Below are positions 28,105-36,427 of a stretch of 64,000 nt of DNA, one piece after another (position 1 is the first letter of the stretch; each line of letters opens with the position of its first letter). Source of the stretch: Roseiarcus sp963775575 (lineage in GTDB: Bacteria; Pseudomonadota; Alphaproteobacteria; Rhizobiales; Beijerinckiaceae); the NCBI GenBank assembly GCA_963775575.1, contig CAVZJG010000002.1, positions 1,612,001 through 1,676,000 of the forward strand, read 5' to 3'. The notes under the pieces were generated by a model. It saw nothing but the letters and a program-made list of their open reading frames with translations, did no database searches and had not been told where the DNA came from. The translations under genes and the position numbers were made by a program.

Positions 28105-30049
28105 CCCAAGTTGGACACCTAATTTTCGTAAATGATTGATTGCGCTGGCATTTTAGGGAAATTCAAGTCGGCGTGGCACTACGCCTTGGGCGGCCGCGGC
28201 GTTTTTGGGCGCGTTTGAGTTGGGCAGGCGGCGGGGGGCGAGCCTGGCGGGCGCGCGGCGGCAGGGCGAGATGAGCGCGTTTGAAGAGCGTCGTCACCGC
28301 CGGCGCGGCGTCGCTGCGCACCAGCCAATCGGCGCCGCGATGACGGATGCGCACTTGGCTCAGACGGTCGAGATCGCGCAGCAGAACCCGCCACTCGGGC
28401 GCGACGCCGGCTTCGCGCATGAGATCGTCGAGATGCTTCTGCATCGCCAGCGCCAGGAACGAGCAAAAGACATGGCCACGAATGGCGGCGTCGGATGAGT
28501 GGAAGATCGGCCGCGTGCGCATTACCGCCTTGGTCCGCTGGAAGAGATTTTCGACTTTGAGAAGGTCGCGATAGCGCAGAACCGCCTGCAGCGGCGTGAT
28601 TTTCGCGTTGGTGCGCAGCACGAAGATTCCGTCGAACCGCGCTTCTTCGGCGAGCTTGCCGGCGTCGATCTCGAACGCCGGCTTGCCCTTGGCCCCTTTG
28701 GTCTTGCGCAAATAGCGCCGATAGGCGGAATTGCCGATCAGCGCCTTGTCGCCCCTTTTCAATTGCGCAGCGAGAGCGGCGACGATCGCCTCGCGATTCT
28801 CGCGGTCCTTCTCGGCCTCCGCTTCGTTGCGGCAAACGACGTAACGCTCGCCCTCGATCTGCAGCTGTTTGACGAACAACTGAGTCTGGCCGGCCTTGCG
28901 CTCGATGAGCAACGGCACGAACGGATCATCGTTCGCCAACACGATTCTTTTGACGATCGCGTCGGAGCGCTCGCGTGCGCCCAGGATGTATTCGAGATTG
29001 CGTTCCTCGAGCCCGGCGATCGTCGCGGCCGAGATCATGCCGCGATCGGCGACGACGCAGACCCGGCCGACCCCGAAGCGCGAACGCAGCCGATCGACGA
29101 CCGGCAGCAATGTCGTCACGTCGGCGGTGTTGCCCGGCCACATCTCGGTGCAGATCGGCCGACCCTCGCCGTCGACGACGAGGCCGAGGATCATCTGCTT
29201 CAGATCGGGCCGATAATCCTTGGAATAGCCGCGCTCGCCCAGCGTCTGGCCGCCCTCGCCGTAAAACGACAGGCTCGTGGTGTCCATGAACACGGCGGAC
29301 AGATCGGTGAAGAGGTCGCGGCGGCGATCGAACAGCTTCTCCTCGATGACGTCCTTGACGCAGCGCGGCGCCAGCGCCTCGGCCGGCTTCTCCTCCATCT
29401 CCTCGCCCAGCCAGGCCATCGCCCGGTAGAAATGATGCAGGTCAAGCCCCTCGGCGCCCGGGATGTCGTAATCCGTCATCCACAACGCGCAGTCGCGGTC
29501 CGATCCGGAAACGAACAGCCGATGCAGCGCGGCGACGAACACCGCCCGCTCGACCGGGAACTCGAACGCGCGCTCCTTCAACAGATCGCCGAGAACCTCG
29601 GCGACGCCGAGCCGCTCCCAGATCTTGCCGAACAGCAGCGGCCCGCCAATCCGCTTGGCCGCGATCGACAAGGCCCCGTCGGCGTCCTCGTCGAGCGCAT
29701 GGATGAGCAACACCTGATCGGTGAGCTTGGCGCCCGAGGCGATGAGCGAGGCGAGCCCGCCGGAGGCGACCAGTTCGTCGGCGCGCCCCGGATTGGCGAC
29801 GACGGACTGACGCACGGCGCCGCCGATGCGCTTGTTCTCGACGATCTGCACGTAAGTGCGCTCGCCCGACCTCTTGAAGCGGAAGAACACGGCGGCCCCA
29901 AAGCAGAGCACCACAAAATCCAATTCGCAATCAATTATCAAGCCGAAATATTGTGCAAACGTGCCACCACGTTTGGCGAAAATGCCCGATCGCCGTCAAT
30001 AATATCAACAGGTTGCGAGCGCGAAGACCCGTTTACTGTTCAAGTCGGG
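28105..30049 (-). mobile_element. IS1634-type element, copy 1
   Basis: 1945 bp from CCCAAGTTGGACA to the inverse of CCCGACTTGAACA (10 of 13 end positions agree). A 5-bp target duplication CCTTA flanks it (28100-28104 and 30050-30054). It has jumped into repeat R: removing it restores TTTACTCAACCCCTTAATGG, exactly as found uninterrupted near 39651. Nearly identical to the copies at 32568 and 36428. Confidence 0.93.
28163..29941 (-). CDS. IS1634-family transposase, copy 1
   Basis: 592-residue DDE transposase of the IS4 superfamily, IS1634 type. The first Asp is in AVFMDTTSLSFYGEGG, the second in VCVVADRGMIS, and the late Glu in LLKVENLFQRTKAVM (the YREK-like region); the tail is Pro/Arg-rich. 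Differs from the other two copies at a handful of residues (for example L for S in the CALWMTDYD segment). It appears intact and could be active. Confidence 0.9.
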   Translation of the reverse strand: MIIDCELDFVVLCFGAAVFFRFKRSGERTYVQIVENKRIGGAVRQSVVANPGRADELVASGGLASLIASGAKLTDQVLLIHALDEDADGALSIAAKRIGGPLLFGKIWERLGVAEVLGDLLKERAFEFPVERAVFVAALHRLFVSGSDRDCALWMTDYDIPGAEGLDLHHFYRAMAWLGEEMEEKPAEALAPRCVKDVIEEKLFDRRRDLFTDLSAVFMDTTSLSFYGEGGQTLGERGYSKDYRPDLKQMILGLVVDGEGRPICTEMWPGNTADVTTLLPVVDRLRSRFGVGRVCVVADRGMISAATIAGLEERNLEYILGARERSDAIVKRIVLANDDPFVPLLIERKAGQTQLFVKQLQIEGERYVVCRNEAEAEKDRENREAIVAALAAQLKRGDKALIGNSAYRRYLRKTKGAKGKPAFEIDAGKLAEEARFDGIFVLRTNAKITPLQAVLRYRDLLKVENLFQRTKAVMRTRPIFHSSDAAIRGHVFCSFLALAMQKHLDDLMREAGVAPEWRVLLRDLDRLSQVRIRHRGADWLVRSDAAPAVTTLFKRAHLALPPRARQARPPPPAQLKRAQKRRGRPRRSATPT

Positions 30050-30240
30050 CCTTAATGGGGCCGGCATCGGCTGGCGAGCGAGGCCCGCGCCGCGCAGCGG
30101 CGGAAAACCGTCACGCAAGCCCTTGAAAACGGGCCATCGCGCCCGAAAATGGCGCCGGCCTCGGTCGGTTCGGCCGTCGCCTCCGCCGCGCCGCGCCGCT
30201 CCACGCTCCGAGCGCAGCGAAGCGAATCCTTCGGCGCCCG
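30050..30240. repeat. Dispersed repeat R, copy 2 (split by IS1634)
   Basis: Right-hand part of a non-coding repeat; the left edge (28075-28104) is on the other side of IS1634 copy 1. It matches 39650-39855 almost base for base, including CGTCACGCAAGCC, GAAAACGGGCCATCGCGCCC and GAGCGCAGCGAAGCGAATCC. A short hairpin CGGGC-CATC-GCGCCCG sits in the middle. Minus-strand translations of all three copies look alike only because the DNA is alike; no gene is credible. Confidence 0.75.
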
Positions 30241-30358
30241 CGTCGCCGCCCGCGAACTGCCGCTGCCCACCCTCTTGCGCCGTTCCATCATGTCGCTGGC
30301 GATGACCGCAATCGGTCGCCAACCGAAATTCAGACCGCCCCGCGACCGCGGGCATTTC

Positions 30359-30417
30359 GGTGACACGCACGTAGTTCCCTTTTTGTTGCAACACCGGGAT
30401 AAAGAGGAAAAGAGGTC
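30359..30417. repeat. Hairpin family B, left half (split by IS3 element)
   Basis: CGGTGACACGCAC (30359 on) through a T-rich and A-rich arm. Its right arm, ending CTTGTCACCG, is found at 35222-35235 beyond the IS3-type element. Rejoined, the sequence parallels the uninterrupted hairpin at 35859-35931. So this element was the target of the IS. Confidence 0.6.
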
Positions 30418-30478
30418 TGGAGTGGACCCCGAAGTTGAGACACGGGTAAAAGGGTGACATGGCTTCCGAGGAGGAACC

Positions 30479-30764
30479 ATGTCGGAACCGGGCAAGAGTC
30501 CGCGGCAGTTTTCGGAGGCGTTCAAGGAAGCCGCGGTGCGGCGGCTGGAAGCTGGCGAGAAGATTGCCGCGGTGGCCGCGGCGATTGGGGTCAAGCGGAA
30601 GCTTTTGTATCAGTGGCGCAACGCTTGGCGGGCGATGGGGTCGGCCGGGTTCAACCGCAAACGCGGGCGGAAGCCGGGCTGGAAGGCCGCCGAAGCCTGC
30701 GCGGCGGTCGCTCCGTCGTCCTCTCCGGACGCCGTCGCGCCCGCTGCGCAGGCTTCGCAGGAGC
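30479..30764 (+). pseudogene. IS3 orfA, interrupted by IS66
   Basis: 5' part of orfA: helix-turn-helix protein starting MSEPGKSPRQFSEAFKEAAV, with AAVAAAIGVKRKLLYQWRNA. IS66 lies after GCAGGAGC. The remainder resumes at 32197 (LRKAQARIAELERLIGRQQ, a leucine-zipper stretch) and stops at 32346-32348. The stop overlaps orfB, with an A6 tract at 32340-32345 where a -1 slip gives the fused transposase in the IS3 family. Confidence 0.88.
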
Positions 30765-32188
30765 GTAACTACCCACCCCCTTTGATCGTGGCCTGATAGG
30801 GCTGACGGCGCGGCACGGGTTGCCGGTCTGGCGTTCAGGGGGTGATGATTTCGAGGAGGGTCTGGAAAGGACCTGCGCCCGCCAGGCGCGCGGTATCGAC
30901 GGCGGTGCGCACGCCGGCCTCGAAGTCGGCGGCCCATTTTGCGCGGTAGCCATTGGTGACCTTGCGCTGAATGACGCACGGTCGCAGGGCGCGCTCGCTG
31001 ACATTGTTGGTGGGCTCGACCTCGCCGGGAAAGTCGCAGAAGGTCAGCAACTGGGTTCGGGCGCGGCCGACCTTGGCCAGGAGGTCGCGGGTCAGCGGAC
31101 AGGTGGTCGGAGCGATCAGGATAGCTTCGAGATCGTGTTCGAGAGCGCGGCGCTTGGCGCGCAGAGTCGAGGCGGCGACGGTCTCGATGTCGCGGGCCAA
31201 GGCGAAGACACGGTCGAACCACAGGCGCAGGCGGAACGGCGCCGCGTCCTCGCTGTTCTCGTCGACGAAGCGGGCCTCGCGATCAAGATGCGCAAGACAG
31301 GTCTGCTGCCGGTCGGCGTGACCCTGCTGGGCGCTGTAACGATCGGAGGTCCACACCGCCGGGCGATGGCCGGCCATGACGTCGCGCACAACTTCGGCGG
31401 CGCGAGTGAAAGCGACGCCATGAACGACCGCCTTCTTGCTGCAGAACACCCAGTGAAAGGCATTGACGCCTTCGATGCGCGCTCCGGTTTCGTCGCAGGA
31501 GACGAACCGCGCCCGGCGCAGCGCCGCCAGCGCCTCGGCGCGCCTGGCCTCGAACGCCGTCTTCGTGCGCTTGAACATGTTCATCAGGGCGCCTTCGCTG
31601 ACGGTGAGGCCGAACAGGTCGCTCAACGCCGCGCCGAGCCGCTCATAGGAAAAGAGCTGCATGCCTTTCAGATAAACGGCCAGCGCATGGATGCGCGGCC
31701 CGAATGGCGTGCCCTGCGCCGCGTCTGGAACCGGCGCCGTCGTCGTCTGACCGCAACATGTGCAGCGGATCGAAAACCGCCGATGCCGCCGCACGAAGGG
31801 CCGGATCGGCGGAAGCTCGATTTCGTCGTATTCGCCGACCAGCTTCCGTTGGGCGTCCTCGCCGAAGGCCAGCCCGCACCGCGGGCAATGCGTCGGGGCG
31901 TGATCCTCCACGGCGTCCGGGCTGTCGCTCAAACCGCGCGCGTGGCCCTCGTGCCCGGGTTTGGCGCCGCCGGGCTTGGCGTTCTCCCGCTGCTCTTTCC
32001 GATCGCTCGACGGCGGCTTCGACGAATTGCGTGACGTCTTCCTCGGTCGCTGCAATTGCAGCACCAGCTCGATCAGTTCGTCCTTGCTGAGCTGTTCCAA
32101 GTCACTGCGATTCATCCGATTCTTGAATCAGGAAGCGCTCCAATCCGCAAGCCCCGCACGCGCCAAATGCCAGGGGGTGGGTAATTAC
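30765..32188 (-). mobile_element. IS66-family element nested in IS3 orfA
   Basis: 1424 bp. Ends GTAACTACCCACCCCCT and the inverse GTAATTACCCACCCCCT agree at 16 of 17 positions. An 8-bp duplication GCAGGAGC flanks it (30757-30764, 32189-32196), the length typical of IS66. It carries only a tnpC-type gene, not the tnpA and tnpB of full-size IS66. A remnant of a relative is at 63243-63470. Confidence 0.93.
30835..32115 (-). CDS. IS66-family transposase
   Basis: 426-residue transposase. N-terminal coiled-coil then the linker SRNSSKPPSSDRKEQ, a zinc-finger region with CPRCG and CTCC, and the DDE core (FVSCDETGARIEG, WTSDRYSAQQGHADRQQTCL, then PTNNVSERALRPCVIQRKV with the Glu). All are characteristic of the IS66 family. 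It reads opposite to the host IS3 element. Confidence 0.92.
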   Translation of the reverse strand: MNRSDLEQLSKDELIELVLQLQRPRKTSRNSSKPPSSDRKEQRENAKPGGAKPGHEGHARGLSDSPDAVEDHAPTHCPRCGLAFGEDAQRKLVGEYDEIELPPIRPFVRRHRRFSIRCTCCGQTTTAPVPDAAQGTPFGPRIHALAVYLKGMQLFSYERLGAALSDLFGLTVSEGALMNMFKRTKTAFEARRAEALAALRRARFVSCDETGARIEGVNAFHWVFCSKKAVVHGVAFTRAAEVVRDVMAGHRPAVWTSDRYSAQQGHADRQQTCLAHLDREARFVDENSEDAAPFRLRLWFDRVFALARDIETVAASTLRAKRRALEHDLEAILIAPTTCPLTRDLLAKVGRARTQLLTFCDFPGEVEPTNNVSERALRPCVIQRKVTNGYRAKWAADFEAGVRTAVDTARLAGAGPFQTLLEIITP

Positions 32189-32344
32189 GCAGGAGCTGAG
32201 GAAAGCGCAGGCCCGCATTGCCGAACTGGAACGGCTGATCGGGCGTCAGCAGGCGGATCTGCATTTTTTTCGCGAAGCCTTGCGGCTCTGGGACGCGACG
32301 CCCCCGAACGGCGGCGCGCCCATCTCTACGCGGTCGTCGAAAAA

Positions 32345-32567
32345 ATGACCGCCGACGAGTCGCAAGGCTTTCTCGAAGACGACGCCAACGTCCGGCGCCT
32401 GTGCGCCCTCGGGGACGTGTCGCGCGCGGGCTACTACCGCCATTTCGGCCCGCACGCTCCCGCCCGCGCGGACGCCGATCTGCGCGATCTCATCCAACGC
32501 GAAGCGCTCGCTCATCGCCATTACGGCTATCGTCGCGTCACGCAGGCGCTGCGCCGGCAAGGCCTGA
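32345..32567 (+). pseudogene. IS3 orfB, 5' part
   Basis: Start of orfB (MTADESQGFLEDDANVRRLC), overlapping the orfA stop as ATGA. It contains the HTH_21-type region with YRHFGPHAP and HYGYRRVTQALRRQGL and is cut by IS1634 copy 2 at 32568. Removing the IS and one CCTGA restores the frame into LIVNAKRALRLMRED at 34513. Confidence 0.88.
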
Positions 32568-34512
32568 CCCGACTTGAACAGTAAACGGGTCTTCGCGCTC
32601 GCAACCTGTTGATATTATTGACGGCGATCGGGCATTTTCGCCAAACGTGGTGGCACGTTTGCACAATATTTCGGCTTGATAATTGATTGCGAATCGGATT
32701 CTGTGGTGCTCTGCTTTGGGGCCGCCATGTTCTTCCGCTTCAAGAGGTCGGGCGAGCGCACTTACGTGCAGATCGTCGAGAACAAGCGCATCGGCGGCGC
32801 CGTGCGTCAGTCCGTCGTCGCCAATCCGGGGCGCGCCGACGAACTGGTCGCCTCCGGCGGGCTCGCCTCGCTCATCGCCTCGGGCGCCAAGCTCACCGAT
32901 CAGGTGTTGCTCATCCATGCGCTCGACGAGGACGCCGACGGGGCCTTGTCGATCGCGGCCAAGCGGATTGGCGGGCCGCTGCTGTTCGGCAAGATCTGGG
33001 AGCGGCTCGGCGTCGCCGAGGTTCTCGGCGATCTGTTGAAGGAGCGCGCGTTCGAGTTCCCGGTCGAGCGGGCGGTGTTCGTCGCCGCGCTGCATCGGCT
33101 GTTCGTTTCCGGATCGGACCGCGACTGCGCGTCGTGGATGACGGATTACGACATCCCGGGCGCCGAGGGGCTTGACCTGCATCATTTCTACCGGGCGATG
33201 GCCTGGCTGGGCGAGGAGATGGAGGAGAAGCCGGCCGAGGCGCTGGCGCCGCGCTGCGTCAAGGACGTCATCGAGGAGAAGCTGTTCGATCGCCGCCGCG
33301 ACCTCTTCACCGATCTGTCCGCCGTGTTCATGGACACCACGAGCCTGTCGTTTTACGGCGAGGGCGGCCAGACGCTGGGCGAGCGCGGCTATTCCAAGGA
33401 TTATCGGCCCGATCTGAAGCAGATGATCCTCGGCCTCGTCGTCGACGGCGAGGGTCGGCCGATCTGCACCGAGATGTGGCCGGGCAACACCGCCGACGTG
33501 ACGACATTGCTGCCGGTCGTCGATCGGCTGCGTTCGCGCTTCGGGGTCGGCCGGGTCTGCGTCGTCGCCGATCGCGGCATGATCTCGGCCGCGACGATCG
33601 CCGGGCTCGAGGAACGCAATCTCGAATACATCCTGGGCGCACGCGAGCGCTCCGACGCGATCGTCAAAAGAATCGTGTTGGCGAACGATGATCCGTTCGT
33701 GCCGTTGCTCATCGAGCGCAAGGCCGGCCAAACTCAGTTGTTCGTCAAACAGCTGCAGATCGAGGGCGAGCGTTACGTCGTTTGCCGCAACGAAGCGGAG
33801 GCCGAGAAGGACCGCGAGAATCGCGAGGCGATCGTCGCCGCTCTCGCTGCGCAATTGAAAAGGGGCGACAAGGCGCTGATCGGCAATTCCGCCTATCGGC
33901 GCTATTTGCGCAAGACCAAAGGGGCCAAGGGCAAGCCGGCGTTCGAGATCGACGCCGGCAAGCTCGCCGAAGAAGCGCGGTTCGACGGAATCTTCGTGCT
34001 GCGCACCAACGCGAAAATCACGCCGCTGCAGGCGGTTCTGCGCTATCGCGACCTTCTCAAAGTCGAAAATCTCTTCCAGCGGACCAAGGCGGTAATGCGC
34101 ACGCGGCCGATCTTCCACTCATCCGACGCCGCCATTCGTGGCCATGTCTTTTGCTCGTTCCTGGCGCTGGCGATGCAGAAGCATCTCGACGATCTCATGC
34201 GCGAAGCCGGCGTCGCGCCCGAGTGGCGGGTTCTGCTGCGCGATCTCGACCGTCTGAGCCAAGTGCGCATCCGTCATCGCGGCGCCGATTGGCTGGTGCG
34301 CAGCGACGCCGCGCCGGCGGTGACGACGCTCTTCAAACGCGCTCATCTCGCCCTGCCGCCGCGCGCCCGCCAGGCTCGCCCCCCGCCGCCTGCCCAACTC
34401 AAACGCGCCCAAAAACGCCGCGGCCGCCCAAGGCGTAGTGCCACGCCGACTTGAATTTCCCTAAAATGCCAGCGCAATCAATCATTTACGAAAATTAGGT
34501 GTCCAACTTGGG
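32568..34512 (+). mobile_element. IS1634-type element, copy 2
   Basis: 1945 bp, same ends as copy 1 but opposite orientation in the window. Flanked by a 5-bp duplication CCTGA (32563-32567, 34513-34517) inside IS3 orfB. Confidence 0.93.
32676..34454 (+). CDS. IS1634-family transposase, copy 2
   Basis: 592 residues, intact, with the same DDE landmarks as copy 1 (AVFMDTTSLSFYGEGG, VCVVADRGMIS, LLKVENLFQR). A few residues differ from copy 1 near the N-terminus (CESDS for CELDF; M for V before FFRFK). The near identity of all three copies indicates recent spread. Confidence 0.92.
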   Translation: MIIDCESDSVVLCFGAAMFFRFKRSGERTYVQIVENKRIGGAVRQSVVANPGRADELVASGGLASLIASGAKLTDQVLLIHALDEDADGALSIAAKRIGGPLLFGKIWERLGVAEVLGDLLKERAFEFPVERAVFVAALHRLFVSGSDRDCASWMTDYDIPGAEGLDLHHFYRAMAWLGEEMEEKPAEALAPRCVKDVIEEKLFDRRRDLFTDLSAVFMDTTSLSFYGEGGQTLGERGYSKDYRPDLKQMILGLVVDGEGRPICTEMWPGNTADVTTLLPVVDRLRSRFGVGRVCVVADRGMISAATIAGLEERNLEYILGARERSDAIVKRIVLANDDPFVPLLIERKAGQTQLFVKQLQIEGERYVVCRNEAEAEKDRENREAIVAALAAQLKRGDKALIGNSAYRRYLRKTKGAKGKPAFEIDAGKLAEEARFDGIFVLRTNAKITPLQAVLRYRDLLKVENLFQRTKAVMRTRPIFHSSDAAIRGHVFCSFLALAMQKHLDDLMREAGVAPEWRVLLRDLDRLSQVRIRHRGADWLVRSDAAPAVTTLFKRAHLALPPRARQARPPPPAQLKRAQKRRGRPRRSATPT

Positions 34513-35194
34513 CCTGATCGTCAACGCCAAGCGGGCGCTCAGGCTGATGCGCGAAGACAACCTGCTCAGCCTGCGCGCCAAGCCCTTCGTCCCGCGCACG
34601 AGCGACAGCCGGCATGGCTTCGCGATCCGGCCAAACCTCGCCCGCGCGCTGCGTCCCAGCGGCCTCGACCAGCTCTGGGTCGCCGACATCACCTACATCA
34701 GGCTGGCCGAGGACTTCGTCTATCTGGCCGTCGTCATCGACGCGTTCTCGCGCAAAGTGGTGGGCTGGGCGCTCGCCGGCCATCTCGAGGCTTCGCTCGC
34801 CCTTGAGGCGCTTGATCAGGCGCTCGCGGCGCGCCAGCCTGAGCCCGAAAGTCTCATCCACCACTCCGACCGCGGCGTGCAGTATGCGTGTTCCGACTAT
34901 GTCGAACGGCTGGAGGCGCGCAAAATCGTCATCAGCATGAGCCGGCCCGGCAACCCTTACGACAACGCCAAGGCCGAGAGCTTCATGAAGACGCTGAAAG
35001 CCGAGGAGGTGAACGGCAAGGCCTACGCCAACATCGACGACGCCCGTCGGCAGATCGGCGCCTTCATCGAGACCATCTACAATCGTCAGCGCCTGCACTC
35101 GGCGCTGGGCTACAAACCGCCGGTCGAGTTCGAAGCCGAACTGCGGCCGGTCGCGCCAACGCTGAACCAGGACGAAGCCCTGTCACTCAATTAG
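34513..35194 (+). pseudogene. IS3 orfB, 3' part
   Basis: Catalytic half of the IS3 transposase, cut off from its start by IS1634 copy 2. The rve-type integrase core is complete: LWVADITYIRL (first Asp), LIHHSDRGVQYAC (second Asp), NPYDNAKAESFMKTLKAEEV (Glu), and the C-terminal YNRQRLHSALGYKPP. Confidence 0.9.
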
Positions 35195-35241
35195 CGTGTC
35201 TCACCAGAGGGGTGCAGTCCAGGTCCTTGTCACCGTAATTT

Positions 35242-35275
35242 CATTATCATTGCCATTATCATTGCATTATCATTG
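35242..35275. repeat. Short tandem repeat CATTATCATTGC
   Basis: Two full copies and a third, nearly complete copy of a 12-mer, reaching into the last codons of the secreted-protein gene that ends at 35270. It lies a few bases inside the right IS3 flank. Repeat number could vary by slippage. Confidence 0.7.
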
Positions 35276-35800
35276 AATGTCGCACTTTCGAGGGGGCGAG
35301 CAATCTCTTATCATTCCACCGTTTGGATTTAGCGCGTAGATAACGTATGTATCTCCACTCTCGCTAGAAATAACCAACTTGCCATTCGTTAATGCAGTAT
35401 TTACTATTAGTTTGGTATTCCCTTTGTCGTCGGCGAGCGTCACGATTTTTCCTTCTATATTTGTCACCCTTCCTGCTTCGCCAGTGATAGCACCTTTAAA
35501 ACCCATCACAAATTGCTTAGTTGTATCGCCTTCTTTCTTAATCAAAGCCATATGCATGGTGTTATCTCCCAACGAGATATTTCTCCATGGCCCCATAGGC
35601 ACACCAATACTGTCAAACTTGATCACATTCCCTCCGACTTGCTTCAGCCCCTCTTGCGCAAAGCATTGGTAGGATATGGTCATTTGCAGGACCACCGACA
35701 GCCCTAGTACGATCGAAACGCTCGATACTTTCGCTGCAACGCGGGTGGCCCCAGCCTTTAACAAGTTGCGATGACTGGAAAGAAGTCGAAAGAGAGCCAT
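35270..35800 (-). CDS. Secreted protein of unknown function
   Basis: 176 residues from the ATG at 35800, which has AGGAAA upstream; the longer frame is unlikely. A long N-terminal signal ends near SYQCFAQE (about residue 42). The mature part is beta-rich (KFDSIGVPMGPWRNISLGDN, GKIVTLADDKGNTKLIV) and ends in a Cys pair (DCSPPRKCD). Low GC. No family recognised. It resembles the other small secreted proteins in this island only in general character. Confidence 0.6.
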   Translation of the reverse strand: MALFRLLSSHRNLLKAGATRVAAKVSSVSIVLGLSVVLQMTISYQCFAQEGLKQVGGNVIKFDSIGVPMGPWRNISLGDNTMHMALIKKEGDTTKQFVMGFKGAITGEAGRVTNIEGKIVTLADDKGNTKLIVNTALTNGKLVISSESGDTYVIYALNPNGGMIRDCSPPRKCDIQ

Positions 35801-35858
35801 GGCGTGTTTCCTTTCTGCAACCGCGATTTGGTGATTGCTCAGAGTCGGACCTGGATTT

Positions 35859-35931
35859 CGGTGACACGCACCTCTTTCCATTTTTGTGCAACGGCGAACG
35901 CCGGAATAAAAAGGGAAAGAGCGTGTCACCG
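35859..35931. repeat. Hairpin family B, intact copy
   Basis: CGGTGACACGC (35859-35869) pairs with GCGTGTCACCG (35921-35931) and CTCTTTCC with GGAAAGAG; loop of about 25 nt. The same sequence, in altered form, is split around the IS3-type element (30359-30417 with 35222-35235). Lies upstream of the preceding secreted-protein gene, so it may also shape its leader RNA. Confidence 0.65.
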
Positions 35932-35951
35932 TAATCCCGTAATCCGTTTCG

Positions 35952-36371
35952 CTATATGTCGCTCCGCCTTCGAGACGAGACATTACCCTCCGAAAACGAG
36001 ACGCGTATTGTGCTTATGTAATGTGCGCCGTCGTTGAAATTATGCACCGGCCCAACGGCGACCAGATCACCGTTGCCGATGTCGACGAAATAGGCACCCG
36101 CGCACAGACCGGAAAACGATACGGTGCCGTTCTTGCCGTGAAACTTCCGGTTGCTTACGACCTTCGACCGACCGACCGCGCCGGAGCGAAGCTCAACGAG
36201 AATGTCTTCGCCCTGTTTGGCGATCTCCGGCGACAACTCGACCTGAAGGTTGATTGTGTAGACCGTGGAGCAGGCGAACGAAGTGGTGGAACACACCAAC
36301 GACGCGGACGACGCGCTGGCGCACGCCACGAGCGCTCCGAATACTCGCCCGCGACGACGCGAGTGGTTCAT
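35952..36371 (-). CDS. Secreted protein of unknown function
   Basis: 139 residues from the ATG at 36371 (MNHSRRRGRVFGALVACASA). A signal peptide ends near SFACSTVY; a lipoprotein signal is not convincing. The mature part looks like a small beta-sandwich (INLQVELSPEIAKQGEDILV, GTVSFSGLCAGAYFVDIGNG), similar in feel to carbohydrate-binding or CNA-B-like modules, but I cannot name a family. IS1634 copy 3 lies 57 bp upstream and may have removed its promoter. Confidence 0.6.
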   Translation of the reverse strand: MNHSRRRGRVFGALVACASASSASLVCSTTSFACSTVYTINLQVELSPEIAKQGEDILVELRSGAVGRSKVVSNRKFHGKNGTVSFSGLCAGAYFVDIGNGDLVAVGPVHNFNDGAHYISTIRVSFSEGNVSSRRRSDI

Positions 36372-36427
36372 TGGCTCAAGCCTCCGAAAGTCCATGATTC
36401 CTGTACCGCGCGCCAAAGCGAGTCAAG

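Larger units (their letters stand above)
30418..35221 (+). mobile_element. IS3-family element carrying two nested ISs
   Basis: Ends TGGAGTGGACCCC... and the inverse of TGGACTGCACCCC... agree at 21 of 27 positions, closing with GAGACACG. A 4-bp duplication GGTC flanks it (30414-30417, 35222-35225). After removal of the IS66 (30765-32188) and IS1634 (32568-34512) insertions with their duplications, the element is about 1.42 kb with orfA and orfB, as expected for the IS3 family. It cannot move on its own now. Confidence 0.9.

Noticed and set aside
28499..30055. Very long plus-strand frames opposite the IS1634 transposases (over 500 residues, three times)
   Set aside because: They are antisense shadows caused by GC-biased third positions; the minus-strand frame has the DDE motifs.
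30052..30594. Minus-strand open frame over repeat R encoding a 180-residue protein
   Set aside because: The frame crosses repeat DNA and the IS3 end; similarity between copies is at the DNA level in all frames, and no family motif is seen.
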